Shown here: positions 28,849 to 37,881 of the stretch, in pieces
Position numbering within the stretch: position 1 is the first letter of the stretch
Layout: the number at the start of each line of letters is the position of its first letter
Translations under genes and position numbers: made by a program
Notes under the pieces: model-generated
Database searches by the model: none
What the model was told of the DNA's origin: nothing
What the model saw: only the letters and a program-made list of their open reading frames with translations
NCBI GenBank assembly: GCA_963720375.1
Contig: CAVRFM010000003.1
Span: 1 to 64,000, forward strand
Origin: JAPLHP01 sp963720375
Lineage (GTDB): Bacteria; Chloroflexota; Dehalococcoidia; UBA2247; RBG-13-53-26
Length of the DNA stretch: 64,000 nt
Direction: 5' to 3'

Positions 28849-29397
28849 TTATTCTATCGGCTTGCCCCGTCTCCAGAATTGCCACCAGGGTTTCTTCCCC
28901 GGCTCAGGCAATAGCTTGCGCTGCTGGGCAGCCAGGAAATGCGCTTCCTTGATGCGCTCATTAAGGCCCTCGATTTGCTTATTCTTCTCCTTGATTTCCT
29001 CGTCTCTTCTCCCCAGCTCAGTCCTGAGGAAGTCTATCTGGCCGTCTCTCTCACTCATCTGCTCTTCAAGCTGATGTACCTCTCGTTCTTTTCCCCGGAG
29101 CTGGTCATACTTGGCCTTCAGCAGTTCCTCCATCTCAGATTCGAGTTTTTCTCTATCCAAGTTGGATACTCTGGGCAGGGATTGTCCATTTTGTCCTGGT
29201 TGTCCATCCTTAACCTGGACAAGCCACTCGCCATGTTCCTTGCGAGCTACCAGGAGCCCCAGCCTTATTCGACGCCATACGGTCTTGGTGCTCACTCCAA
29301 GAAGTCTGGCTGCCTCTGCCAATGGCACCTCCGGTACTGTTGGCACTGTTGGTACTGTCTGCTCAGGCACCTTTTCCTGTTCGTTCAGTGTAATCAT
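28849..29397 (-). CDS. Helix-turn-helix protein with long coiled coil and Trp-rich C-terminus
   Basis: Started at the ATG at 29397, which has AGGAGG 5 nt upstream; a longer in-frame start at 29532 would overlap the upstream gene by 125 bp. The 182-residue protein has a Val/Pro/Glu-rich leader with VPTVPTVPEVPLAEAARLLG leading into a MerR/excisionase-like HTH (LGVSTKTVWRRIRLGLLVAR). A coiled coil of about 80 residues follows (LESEMEELLKAKYDQLRGKE, EIKEKNKQIEGLNERIKEA). The end is PGKKPWWQFWRRGKPIE, a hydrophobic Trp-rich tail. Predicted DNA-binding protein that oligomerises through its coil. Second gene of a two-gene unit with the zinc-ribbon protein. Confidence 0.75.
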   Translation of the reverse strand: MITLNEQEKVPEQTVPTVPTVPEVPLAEAARLLGVSTKTVWRRIRLGLLVARKEHGEWLVQVKDGQPGQNGQSLPRVSNLDREKLESEMEELLKAKYDQLRGKEREVHQLEEQMSERDGQIDFLRTELGRRDEEIKEKNKQIEGLNERIKEAHFLAAQQRKLLPEPGKKPWWQFWRRGKPIE

Positions 29398-29407
29398 GCC
29401 AGCCTCC

Positions 29408-29635
29408 TTATTTCTTCTGTCGCGGCCTGTCCCAATACGGACTGCGGCAATGGGGACAGACTCTTGGTGGCCGTTCTGTTCGCGGTATCCAATCGTGGTC
29501 GCATCTATGGCAGTGGAGTTTGGGGAGGGCATACCTGCTCAGCACCTCAGACATTTGAGGAAACGGTTGGCTGGCAGCCGGAGCAGTGCCATCAGAATAC
29601 GGCTGCTCCTTTTTTCCGTCTCTCCCCTTATTCAT
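29408..29635 (-). CDS. Small zinc-ribbon protein
   Basis: A 75-residue product with a disordered, Gly/Ser/Pro-rich first half. The C-terminal ribbon is LHCHRCDHDWIPRTERPP then CPHCRSPYWDRP (C-x2-C ... C-x2-C). This fold is typical of small nucleic-acid-binding proteins with the W-x-PR-x-x-x-P-x-x-CPxC-x-S signature. Its stop lies 10 bp before the HTH gene's ATG. A strong promoter ends only about 9 bp before its ATG, so the transcript may be leaderless. A later in-frame start at 29554 is possible. Confidence 0.7.
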   Translation of the reverse strand: MNKGRDGKKEQPYSDGTAPAASQPFPQMSEVLSRYALPKLHCHRCDHDWIPRTERPPRVCPHCRSPYWDRPRQKK

Positions 29636-29644
29636 ATTGAGCGC

Positions 29645-29673
29645 AATATATACCTATTATCACATATTGTCAA
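29645..29673 (-). promoter_or_regulatory. Sigma70-type promoter for the zinc-ribbon/HTH pair
   Basis: On the minus strand: TTGACA (29673-29668), a 17-bp spacer, then TATATT (29650-29645). The -35 is perfect and the -10 matches at five of six positions. The expected transcription start (about 29638) is 3 nt before the ATG at 29635, which implies leaderless or near-leaderless translation. Confidence 0.75.
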
Positions 29674-29685
29674 GGGGTATTGTTA

Positions 29686-30204
29686 TCATATGATATTTGA
29701 TATCGGTTCCTCACGGCATACCTTGAAATTGTCATCCCCTGACATCAGGTCCTGCTTGCACATCTCGTACCGCCGCTTCCCCTTCTCCCAGAGCTCCTTC
29801 TCTTTCTTCGACTTTATGATCAAGCGAGGGACCTCTGTCGGCCTGCCCTTGTCGTCCACTGCTACCATGATGAAGTAGGCATTCAAGGCATGTACCTTCT
29901 CCTCTTTGATCACATCCTCACAGAAAACGTCAATGCGGACTTCCATGCTGGTTTGGCCGACGAAGGTAAGGAAAGCATTGACAGTCACAATATTCCAGAT
30001 CTTGATGGGGCGGTAGAAGTTGATTCCTTCTACCCGCGCTGTCACCAAATCGGTGTGGGCATGCCGCAGCGCTACCGTACTGGCAGCTGTATCCATCAGT
30101 TTCATAATCTCGCCGCCGTGAGCAAAGCCAGCGCGGCCCCCCTGCTCGGGCAGGACAAGCTGCGACATGGTTATGGCGGAATGTTCGACTGTTCTTCCTT
30201 CCAT
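29686..30204 (-). CDS. Acyl-CoA thioesterase (hotdog fold, YciA/BACH type)
   Basis: A 172-residue hotdog-fold thioesterase. The ATG at 30204 has AAGGAG 6 nt upstream and is preferred to the ATG at 30210, which abuts the ribosome site. Hallmarks: VLPEQGGRAGFAHGGEIMKL with the catalytic-type Asp in KLMDTAAS, VTARVEGINFYRPI, NAFLTFVGQTSMEVRI, and NAYFIMVAVDDKGRP. Hydrolyses acyl-CoA esters to free acid and CoA; chain length unknown. It is divergent from the CoA-transferase-FabF-RecJ run, which suggests a shared acyl-CoA theme. Confidence 0.85.
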   Translation of the reverse strand: MEGRTVEHSAITMSQLVLPEQGGRAGFAHGGEIMKLMDTAASTVALRHAHTDLVTARVEGINFYRPIKIWNIVTVNAFLTFVGQTSMEVRIDVFCEDVIKEEKVHALNAYFIMVAVDDKGRPTEVPRLIIKSKKEKELWEKGKRRYEMCKQDLMSGDDNFKVCREEPISNII

Positions 30205-30467
30205 TTTCATCTCCTTCTCAAGATGTCCTCAGGTTGCCGATACAGTACGAAAAACTCTTATAGAATTTTAATGATGATTTGTCAAGACACTCGAACAGCA
30301 ATTGCTGTTCGAGACGCGGTGATTGCAGGCTGCTGACTTTTCGCACCAGCCGGCAAGGCCACCGCCGATTCCACAGCGTCAGGTATAGAGCACACCAATC
30401 TTGACCCCAGGAGCAGTCGATGTTAACATCATTCTGGTTTGTTGAATAAGGAGGAGCATACAAGAGC

Positions 30468-31793
30468 GTGAATTGGAAAGAAGATTATAAACGGAAAGTG
30501 GTTTCCCCTGAAGATGCCGTTAAGGCAGTGAAGTCCGGAGACTACGTCGTCTTCGCCCAGCCGGAAACTCCGGCCGTGGGACTGGCGCTGATCAGCCGTG
30601 CTGATGAACTGAAAGGGATAAGGATCATGGGCGGCGGCGGCAGCGACCTCCCCGTGTACGACCCTTCCTGGTATGACGTCTACCCGGACTCCTTCCAGTT
30701 GGAAACGTCCTATGTCCTGCCCCTGGTAAGGGCGCTCGTTGCCGAAAGAAAGTCGGATTTCACCATCAGCGGGCTCTTCGGAGTACCCGATATCACCGAA
30801 AAGAAGCCCATGGACGTCTTCATGGTACAGGTATCACTTCCGGATGAACATGGTTTCTGCAGCTTCGGCGCATCGCTCTGGATGAAGAGGGAATGGGTGA
30901 AAATGGCCAAGGTGGTCATTGCCGAAGCGAATGAGAGGATGATCCGCACCTACGGCGATAACTTCGTCCACGTCTCTGAGCTAGATTACATTGTGGAGCA
31001 CACTCCCTCCGGAAAGGTCCCCGGCGGCACCGACATCCTGGGGAGGAGGACCTCCGGGCCGGGCGAACTGGAGAAGACCATTGCCGGATACGTCGGCAGC
31101 ATCATCAAGGATGGCGACTGTCTGGAGATCGGCGTGGGCGGTACTGCCGAATGGGTGGCCCAGCTCGGCGTCCTGGACAACAGGCATGATCTGGGCTGGC
31201 ATTCGGAGAACACCGTCAGAGGGATTGCCACCCTGGTAATGAACGGCGTCATCAGCGGCAAACACAAGAACATCCATGCGGGAAAGGCAGTGGCCACCGC
31301 CGTCGGCGGCGGCACCAAAGAGGAAATGGATTTCATCAATGATAATCCCCTCTTTGAGGTCTATTCCTCGAACTATATTCTCAACCCGCGAGTGATCGCT
31401 TCCCACGATAATATGGTAGCCATCAACAGTGCCATTGCCCTGGACCTTACCGGCCAGATCGCGGCCGAATCCGTAGGGCCGGTGATGACCAGCGGTTCGG
31501 GAGGACAGCTTTCCTTCGCTATCGGAGCTTACCTCTCAAAGGGCGGACGCAGCGTCGTGGCTATTCCTTCGACTGCAAAGGATGGCGCTCTATCGCGCAT
31601 CGTGCCCATGCTGGAACAGGGGACAGTGGTGAGCACACCCCGCACCCTGGCTGACATCGTGATCACCGAATACGGCATTGCCCATCTCAAGGGCAAGACG
31701 CAGAGAGAGCGGGCCCTGGAGCTTATCTCCGTCGCCCACCCCAATTTCCGGGCCGAGCTGAAGAAACAGGCAGAAAGGCTTTACTGGCCTTAA
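30468..31793 (+). CDS. Acetyl-CoA hydrolase/CoA-transferase family protein (Cat1/4-hydroxybutyrate CoA-transferase type)
   Basis: A 441-residue family I CoA-transferase read from a GTG, with GGAGGAG 11 nt upstream. Visible features: an N-terminal VKSGDYVVFAQPETPAVGLA, FMVQVSLPDEHGFCSFGASL in the first domain, and SIIKDGDCLEIGVGG. The second domain contains NPLFEVYSSNYILNPR and the conserved MVAINSAIALDLTGQIAAES; a family I enzyme would carry its CoA-bearing glutamate in such a region. It ends LVDIV-like TLADIVITEYGIAHLKGKTQ. Moves CoA between acetyl-CoA and another acid or hydrolyses acetyl-CoA. The stop codon directly abuts the FabF ATG, so both are one operon. Confidence 0.88.
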   Translation: MNWKEDYKRKVVSPEDAVKAVKSGDYVVFAQPETPAVGLALISRADELKGIRIMGGGGSDLPVYDPSWYDVYPDSFQLETSYVLPLVRALVAERKSDFTISGLFGVPDITEKKPMDVFMVQVSLPDEHGFCSFGASLWMKREWVKMAKVVIAEANERMIRTYGDNFVHVSELDYIVEHTPSGKVPGGTDILGRRTSGPGELEKTIAGYVGSIIKDGDCLEIGVGGTAEWVAQLGVLDNRHDLGWHSENTVRGIATLVMNGVISGKHKNIHAGKAVATAVGGGTKEEMDFINDNPLFEVYSSNYILNPRVIASHDNMVAINSAIALDLTGQIAAESVGPVMTSGSGGQLSFAIGAYLSKGGRSVVAIPSTAKDGALSRIVPMLEQGTVVSTPRTLADIVITEYGIAHLKGKTQRERALELISVAHPNFRAELKKQAERLYWP

Positions 31794-33050
31794 ATGACCG
31801 GTGATCGCATTGTTGTCACCGGTATGGGGGTAGTGAGCCCCCTCGGCCTTGATGTCCCTTCACTCTGGGAAGCCCTCAAGGCCGGGAAGTCCGGTGTTGA
31901 CCGCATTACCTCCTTTGATGCCGGGGACTTTGAGACCCGGATCGCTGCCGAGGTAAAGGGCTTCAAGCCCACCGACTACCTGGAACACCGGGAGGCCCGC
32001 CGCATGGACCGCTACACCCAGTTTGCGGTGGTGGCCAGCCTTCAAGCGGTAGCCCAGGCCAAACTTGATCTTGCCAACAACCCCTCGGAAGCCGGAGACG
32101 TCGGCGTACTTATCGGCAGCGGCATCGGCGGGCTGACCACCCTCAGCGCCCAGATGGCTGTGCTGGCCGCGAAAGGACCCCGCCGGGTGAGCCCCCTGCT
32201 GGTTCCCATGATGATCTCCGACGCTGCCTCCGGGCAGGTCTCCATAATGCTGGGCGCCAAAGGCCTGAACTTCTGCGCTACCTCTGCCTGCTCCAGCGGC
32301 GCCGACGCCGTCGGCGAAGCCTGCGAGGTTATCAAGCGCGGTGATGCGCGGGTGATGCTGGCCGGTGGTGCCGAAGCAGCCATCACTCCCATCGGTATTG
32401 CCGGCTTCAATTCCGCCGGCGCCCTTTCCAGGCGCAACGATGAGCCTCAGAAGGCTTCCCGCCCCTTCGACGCTGAGCGTGACGGCTTTGTCATGGGAGA
32501 AGGGGCAGCCGTGCTCGTCCTCGAAAGCCTGTCCCATGCCCTGAAGCACAACGCCAATATCCTGGCCGAGGTTGTGGCTTACGGAGCTACTTCCGATGCC
32601 TACCACATCACCCAGCCGTCAACAAAGGGAGAAGGCGGGGCCAAGGCGATGCAGGTCGCCCTGAAAAAGGCCGCGATGCAGCCCGGCGAGATCGAGTACA
32701 TTAACGCTCATGGCACCTCCACTACAATAAACGACAGGTGCGAGACCATGGCCATCAAAACCGTCTTCGGCGACTATGCCTACCATATCCCTGTCAGCTC
32801 TACCAAATCCATGATGGGCCACCTCATCGGCGCAGCCGGCGCCATTGAAGCCATAATATGCGTTCTCACTATTCAGAATGGGGTCATCCCACCCACGATT
32901 AACCTGACCCATCCCGATCCGGAGTGCGATCTTGATTACGTGCCCAACACAGCCCGTCAGAAAAAGGTAAGGACAGCGCTGTCGAATTCCTTCGGCTTCG
33001 GAGGCCACAACTCCGTTCTTATCTTCAGAGAATATAGTGAAGGCAGATAG
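31794..33050 (+). CDS. fabF: 3-oxoacyl-ACP synthase II (FabF-like ketosynthase)
   Basis: A 418-residue condensing enzyme for chain elongation in fatty acid or polyketide synthesis. The triad is complete: Cys166 in CATSACSSGAD, His306 in NAHGTSTTINDRCE and His343 in GHLIGAAGAIEA. The KAS II hallmarks VVTGMGVVSPLG (N-terminus), GSGIGG and NSFGFGGHNSVL are present. Its context is odd for fabF: no acyl carrier protein, FabD or FabG gene lies nearby, and it is sandwiched with zero spacing behind a CoA-transferase and overlapped by recJ. A specialised ketosynthase is possible. Confidence 0.88.
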   Translation: MTGDRIVVTGMGVVSPLGLDVPSLWEALKAGKSGVDRITSFDAGDFETRIAAEVKGFKPTDYLEHREARRMDRYTQFAVVASLQAVAQAKLDLANNPSEAGDVGVLIGSGIGGLTTLSAQMAVLAAKGPRRVSPLLVPMMISDAASGQVSIMLGAKGLNFCATSACSSGADAVGEACEVIKRGDARVMLAGGAEAAITPIGIAGFNSAGALSRRNDEPQKASRPFDAERDGFVMGEGAAVLVLESLSHALKHNANILAEVVAYGATSDAYHITQPSTKGEGGAKAMQVALKKAAMQPGEIEYINAHGTSTTINDRCETMAIKTVFGDYAYHIPVSSTKSMMGHLIGAAGAIEAIICVLTIQNGVIPPTINLTHPDPECDLDYVPNTARQKKVRTALSNSFGFGGHNSVLIFREYSEGR

Positions 33051-34729
33051 TAATCACCGCCGGTGGAAAATCCTTCCGCCCTCTCCCGCCGCTTGTCTGG
33101 CGGGAATGGGGGTGACGCCTTTGGTGGCCCAACTGCTCTATAACCGCTCCATCACGGAGCCCCGGCAGGCCGAAGCCTTCCTCGATATAGATGACAGCCT
33201 CCAGGGTGATCCCTTCCTCCTCCCCGATATGGATAAGGCGGTGGCCAGGATCTATCGCGCCCTGCTCTCCGGCGAGATCATTGCTATCTACGGCGATTAT
33301 GATGCCGATGGCGTCTGCGGCACCGCTACTCTTATTAAGGGCCTTTCCCATCTCGGCGGGAAGGTCATCCCCTATCTCACACACCGTCTCCAGGACGGCT
33401 ATGGACTCAACCTGGACTCACTGGAAGACCTGAGGAAACAGGGCGCTACCCTGGTGATCACCGTTGACTGCGGCATCAGCAATATCTCCGAGGTGGAACA
33501 GGCCCAGAAGAGCGGCCTGGACATTATTGTCACAGACCATCACTCAATTACTCACGGCCTTCCACCGGCGTTAGCGGTGGTCAATCCAAAGCGGACCGAT
33601 CCCTCTTATCCCTTCTACCAGCTTGCCGGAGTTGGAGTAGCTTTCAAGCTCCTACAGGCACTGTTCCTGGCGCTGGGCAGAAAGGACCACCTCGATGAGT
33701 TGCTGGACCTGGTGACCCTGGGAACCGTAGCGGACATGGTGCCCCTCGTGGGTGAAAACCGCTATCTGGTGGAAAAGGGGCTTGATATACTGGGCCGGAC
33801 CAGCTGCATCGGTCTTCAGGAGATGGCATATATCGCCGGACTGGAGTTGAGAGACATGAACCCTGAGATCATCTCCTGGGCTATAACGCCCCGCCTCAAT
33901 GCCCCGGGGAGGGTAGATCATGCCCTCCTCAGCTACAGGCTGCTGGTGACCGATTCGCCGGATGAGGCCCGCTACCTGGCTGAGGAACTGGAGAAGAAGA
34001 ATACCCAGCGCCAGAAGCTGACCGAAGAGTTTCTGGGCCGAGGCCAGGGGGCAGCTACCTGCCGACGTTGCTGATTCCCCTCTCATCATGGTGGGAGGTA
34101 AGGACTATCCCTCGGGAATCGTGGGACTTATAGCCGGCAGACTCTCGGATGAATACTACCGCCCGGCTTTCGTCTTCGAAATGAGCGACAATACCATAAG
34201 CGGCAGCGCCCGCAGCATCCCCGAGTTTGACGTCGTCAGCGCACTACAGGAATGCCGCCATCTCCTGCTGCGGTTTGGCGGGCATCCCATGGCAGCAGGA
34301 TTCGCCCTGCCCGCTGAGAATCTGGCATACTTCCAGCAGTGCCTGCTCGATATGGCGGCACGCCAGCTATCCTCCATAGACCTCCGGCCTTCTCTGACCG
34401 TCGAGGCTGATATACCGCTTTCCAGCATCCAGGGCAGAACCTTCGAACTTGTGGAAAGACTTGCCCCCTTTGGCCGCGGCAATCCTGTGCCTACCTTACT
34501 CTCTCGGAGGGTAAGGGTACTGGAGAGCTACACAGTAGGTGGTGGGAGCAAACACCTGAAAATGAAGCTGAGGGACGGAGAGATTACATGGAAAGCCCTC
34601 GGCTTCGACCTGGGCCACTTCGCCACCGAGGTGACCTCTGAAATTGATGTGGTTTATAACCTGGCGGTCGACTGCTGGAACGGCGAGGAGATGCTGGCGC
34701 TCAATATCCTGGATTTCGCCCCTGCCTGA
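33037..34729 (+). pseudogene. recJ: Single-stranded-DNA exonuclease RecJ, one frameshift
   Basis: The GTG start at 33037 overlaps the fabF 3' end by 14 bp. DHH-family motifs are present in order: IYGDYDADGVCGTATL (motif I), VDCGIS (II), TDHHSI (III), and LVTLGTVADMVPLVGENR (IV), then the DHHA1 region GGKDYPSGIVGLIAGRL and LLRFGGHPMAAGFAL. The frame is lost at about 34036, where GGG replaces GG in CTGGGCCGAGG. Removing one G restores EFLAEARGQLPADVADSPL and a 563-residue protein of normal length. The homopolymer position and the housekeeping nature of recJ favour a sequencing error over a true null. Confidence 0.88.
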
Positions 34730-34817
34730 TAACATCTGCCTGAGTTCGATTCTGGCTGACCGGTCACATCAGTCCACTTGCTGCTCTACTTCTACTGCCA
34801 ACCATGAGTGCACTTGG

Positions 34818-35006
34818 CCCCCTCCCTCTGACTCCCTCCCGCCAGGGGAGGGAGAATGGGTGGATTCCTGCTCCCCGTTTTCACGGGGACAAGCTTCGCA
34901 GGAATGACATGGTCAGGTCGGGGACCTGACACCCACTGGGGCAGCATCTCCTGGATTCCTGCTTCCGCAGGAATGACATATGGAAGAATCCACGGATTTG
35001 GGCGCT
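34818..35006. repeat. Composite intergenic repeat region (hairpins of REP type)
   Basis: Fills most of the 337-bp gap between recJ and the next gene. It holds CCTCCC...GGGAGG and ATTCCTGC-TTCC-GCAGGAAT hairpins plus AGGTCGGGGACCT. The same blocks recur at 53064-53286 with changed order and spacing, and the ATTCCCGC hairpin recurs at 62992. Such elements are common REP/BIME-like intergenic repeats in these genomes and can act as mRNA-stabilising or terminator structures. Confidence 0.75.
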
Positions 35007-35066
35007 CCAGGGGGGCTTGACAGGGGGCATATAATAGTCAGCGGCTGAAGAAAGAGAGTGTCGAGT

Positions 35067-35645
35067 ATGCGAAATACACTCAGAAGACGGTTATGGCATA
35101 TATCGGCCGGGTTATCTATCGTACTGGCTGCCTGGTTTTTGCCAGAGAGAACCATGCTCATATCTCTAGGGCTGGTGACCTTCGTTTTCCTGGGATTCGA
35201 GTTCACCAGGCTCAAGGTTCCGCATATAAACAGGTGGTTTCTCTCGCGTTTCGGGTCGATATTGAGGGAAGAAGAGGCATCACGTGTCACTACCTCCAGT
35301 TATGTGCTGATTTCGGCGCTGGTGGCATATCTGGCCTTCGGGAGAGAAATTGCAGTGCTTTCGGTGTGTTTCCTCGCCGTAGGTGATGTGGCGGCCGGTA
35401 TTGCCGGTCCATACCTGGGCAGAACGAAACTCTTCGGCAAGGCGCTGGAAGGGGACCTGGCTTGCTTTGTCGCCTGCCTCGCAGCCGGATTCGTCCTCTG
35501 CTATGCAGGTTTGGGAGTTGGACTGATGGCCGTACTGGCAGGTTCCTTAGCTGCGACCGTTGGCCAGGCCATACGAAGCCCGGTGGATGACAATCTAACC
35601 TTGCCTCTGTTTGCCGGAATGGCTATGGCAGCTATGCCTCGCTAG
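35067..35645 (+). CDS. Membrane CTP-dependent kinase/cytidylyltransferase-like protein (SEC59/DGK1/VTE5 type)
   Basis: A 192-residue integral membrane protein with about five helices. The start is an ATG at 35067; a GTG at 35058 is in the same frame. Features: RRLWHISAGLSIVLAAW (the conserved RxxxH near the N-terminus), FEFTRLKVPHINRW, LAVGDVAAGIAGPYLGRTKL and LEGDLACFVAC. This order is typical of the dolichol/phytol kinase and diacylglycerol kinase family related to CdsA. It may phosphorylate an isoprenoid alcohol or lipid using CTP. Substrate unknown. Confidence 0.72.
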   Translation: MRNTLRRRLWHISAGLSIVLAAWFLPERTMLISLGLVTFVFLGFEFTRLKVPHINRWFLSRFGSILREEEASRVTTSSYVLISALVAYLAFGREIAVLSVCFLAVGDVAAGIAGPYLGRTKLFGKALEGDLACFVACLAAGFVLCYAGLGVGLMAVLAGSLAATVGQAIRSPVDDNLTLPLFAGMAMAAMPR

Positions 35646-36828
35646 CTGCGAAGTCGGCGGGAGAGGACTGCAGTGTCTCCAACATACTCTGCTCTACCAT
35701 TTCTCTCGCGATTCTCAAACTGGCCAACTGGTCTTCCATGGTGGCTTGATCTGTGCCGGACGCGAAGTACCCCGTGCCTTTGAGGAATCTATTGGCGAGT
35801 GAGAGACGTCTCCTGGCGTGCTGCAGCCACGGCATGTAGTCAACCAGGTTTCTCGAAGGCACTTCCAGAGTAACATAGCCCTGTTTCTCGACTCCCGTGT
35901 GGTCCATGATCTGCTTGAGGTTATCGCGAAGACCCTGCAGCTTGCTCTGAGGAATCTTCGACAATGGGGCATGGGTGTGTTGTATTGTGTGATCGACCTC
36001 CGGCGAATAATGCAGATGCAGGTTGACTATATCATCACCCATTTTGCCATCCCTTAGTTCATTCGATAGCCTGTCCCACTCCCCGTCCACGGTAAGGATA
36101 TGGCCATAGTCCAGGGTGAGTTTGACCTCATCCGTGAAGCCCAGCGTTTCCTGCTTCCATTCATCGATTGTCTGGCAGAGCCACAGCCTGTCATTCGGAC
36201 TGTTCTCGATGGTTGGAATGATCTTACGGTCATGACCGTACTCTTCGTACAGGCGCTTGTTGGTAACAGCGATGAATTCAATGCTTTCTCTTGACCTGGC
36301 AAGAGCCTTTTCCCTGTCCTCATCATCTCTGGCGATTCCGGCATGAAAAACGAGCACGGGATTGTCGGTCACAACCAGATCGGGGTGAGCGTACATTATC
36401 CTGTATGCTGCCTCCAGTTGACTTTCTATCGCCGTTTTCACTCTCGCCGATATTTCACTGAGGTTGAAGGTATATCTGCCCAGAAGAGGACTCCTCTCGA
36501 TGTGTGCATGGAACGAGGCAATAGGTCCTCCGATGAGGTCTATCATCTTGTCACTTATCTTCCATTCAAACGGATTACAGAACATGCGCGGGTCTGTCAG
36601 ATGAAGTTCGATAGCATCGAAGAGATGAGGCCCGACCAGGTTAGTATTCAGGGCAGTTTTTGCCAGGAACAGAAGAGAATCGTTGAAGCGCTTTTCGGCT
36701 CTCCTTAACAAGGTCACCGAACCGGCCAGCTTCTCGAACCCGGACCTCAACATGAGGTACGTGAAACAGGTACCACTGAAGGTCGTTGCCTGGTGCGAAG
36801 AAATAGCATATCTCATTTCTTTTTCCAT
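35632..36828 (-). CDS. TIM-barrel (xylose-isomerase/AP-endonuclease-2-like) protein
   Basis: Started at the ATG at 36828 (398 residues); an upstream GTG at 36876 adds a Cys-rich segment without a ribosome site. The sequence looks like a sugar isomerase/endonuclease IV-type barrel with metal-binding residues spread through it: PIASFHAHIERSPLLG, FIAVTNKRLYEEYG, IIPTIENSPNDRLW, VKLTLDYGHILTVDGEWD and VNLHLHYSPEVDHTIQHTHA. The extra N-terminal segment has an RSGFEKLAGSV stretch. The last eight codons overlap the 3' end of the gene at 35067-35645 on the other strand. Function unassigned; possibly a metal-dependent isomerase or nuclease. Confidence 0.6.
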   Translation of the reverse strand: MEKEMRYAISSHQATTFSGTCFTYLMLRSGFEKLAGSVTLLRRAEKRFNDSLLFLAKTALNTNLVGPHLFDAIELHLTDPRMFCNPFEWKISDKMIDLIGGPIASFHAHIERSPLLGRYTFNLSEISARVKTAIESQLEAAYRIMYAHPDLVVTDNPVLVFHAGIARDDEDREKALARSRESIEFIAVTNKRLYEEYGHDRKIIPTIENSPNDRLWLCQTIDEWKQETLGFTDEVKLTLDYGHILTVDGEWDRLSNELRDGKMGDDIVNLHLHYSPEVDHTIQHTHAPLSKIPQSKLQGLRDNLKQIMDHTGVEKQGYVTLEVPSRNLVDYMPWLQHARRRLSLANRFLKGTGYFASGTDQATMEDQLASLRIAREMVEQSMLETLQSSPADFAASEA

Positions 36829-37051
36829 GTAAGCCAATACTGGGCATGTGCTATGGGTACATGGCCCGCAGCACACTCATTATCAATAATGAAGGGGGAT
36901 GCTCACAGTATCACAGCAGGTCATTGTTGTCAACCTCCACAAGCCCCGGGTTCTCCTCGGTTAGCATTGAAAGAAGTTGGAAAACAAGGATATGCGTCAC
37001 ATGGGACAGAATAGGCTGGATTACAGAGGGATACACTAGGGGTGGTAGTGT

Positions 37052-37546
37052 TCATTTGCTGCCTCCATGCGTGAGTAAATAAGTAAGCACAATACCCAAT
37101 ACAGTTGTAATGAGGCCAAAAATCCCCCCAATAATCGCCCCAAGTATAACCATCTGCCTATTTTGACCCCTCTGCCACTCCTTGTCTTTATCCTCTCTAT
37201 CTGTTTGCCACTTCAGCATCTTCTCTCTATCCATCATTTCCCTATGCTCCTTGGGGCTGAAACCCTGCTGCCATTCTCTGAAAGAAGGGCAATCACGCTC
37301 TCTTTGAAGGACTGCAAGAACACGGTTTTCTGATCTTTCCTGCTTATACTCACAAGGTAGGTCAAAAGCCCGAATAAGGCAAAATGGGTCACTAAATTGC
37401 CCCATGGCTTCAAACGGTATTCTTCCCGCTCCTCTAGCTTGGCTCTGCCCAGTCTCACGTTGCTTGTGCTCCACTTCTTCCCATTGACCAGCCCCATTAT
37501 TCCAAGTTGCCAAAAATCCACAGTCAGCACACTTATGTTTTTCCAT
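37052..37546 (-). CDS. Conserved hypothetical with N-terminal Cys cluster and C-terminal membrane helix
   Basis: A 164-residue protein; the ATG at 37546 has GGGGGG 6 nt upstream. The N-terminus MEKHKCADCGFLATW has a CxxC. Later come DPFCLIRAFDLPCEY and ERDCPSFREWQQGFSPKEHR, then MMDREKMLKWQTDRED, a charged helix. One membrane helix ends it (MVILGAIIGGIFGLITTVLG). I recall similar proteins from uncultured bacteria, sharing the pattern ERDC...F...W..GF.PKEH...D, but no named family. Predicted to be anchored with a cytosolic metal site. Confidence 0.65.
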   Translation of the reverse strand: MEKHKCADCGFLATWNNGAGQWEEVEHKQRETGQSQARGAGRIPFEAMGQFSDPFCLIRAFDLPCEYKQERSENRVLAVLQRERDCPSFREWQQGFSPKEHREMMDREKMLKWQTDREDKDKEWQRGQNRQMVILGAIIGGIFGLITTVLGIVLTYLLTHGGSK

Positions 37547-37602
37547 ATTATCCCCCCTTACTCTTAGTAGAGAGGATAATATCATAACCTGATGCCCTAT
37601 TG

Positions 37603-37611
37603 TGATATAAT
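37603..37611 (+). promoter_or_regulatory. Extended -10 promoter element
   Basis: TGATATAAT (TGnTATAAT) 31 nt before the start of the 37642 gene. The same nonamer precedes the genes at 49164 and 52275, suggesting a shared promoter type that needs no good -35. Confidence 0.5.
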
Positions 37612-37641
37612 CCATCCGTCTTGGAAGGAGGATATAACAAA

Positions 37642-37881
37642 ATGGAACAAGAGGCTAAAACATTAACAGAATTATTAGCCATCCTAGATACCGTAATCCC
37701 AAGAATGGATGATATCGCTGCTAGAATAGTTAAGGAACATCCTGAACTACTCACCCATAACAGCAGCAAAGGGGTTGGTATAATGCTTGGGAGGGTCATC
37801 GCTATTGCTAACATGGATTTCCTGTTCTATGCCTTCGGCAAACCCGAGCTTGGATATATCTATACTCACCCTCAGAATTAG
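37642..37881 (+). CDS. Small hypothetical protein
   Basis: A 79-residue product from the ATG at 37642, with GGAAGGAGG 10-12 nt upstream and an extended -10 element before that. It is helical and acidic at the start (MEQEAKTLTELLAILDTVIP), then has a conserved-looking KEHPELLTH and a hydrophobic end (MDFLFYAFGKPELGYIY). Not recognised. The oppositely oriented frame at 37747-37944 also has a plausible start; the + strand signals are better. Confidence 0.5.
   Translation: MEQEAKTLTELLAILDTVIPRMDDIAARIVKEHPELLTHNSSKGVGIMLGRVIAIANMDFLFYAFGKPELGYIYTHPQN

Noticed and set aside
35018..35038. TTGACA and TATAAT close together before the 35067 gene
   Set aside because: The spacing is 7 bp, far from the needed 16-18 bp; only the TATAAT could matter.
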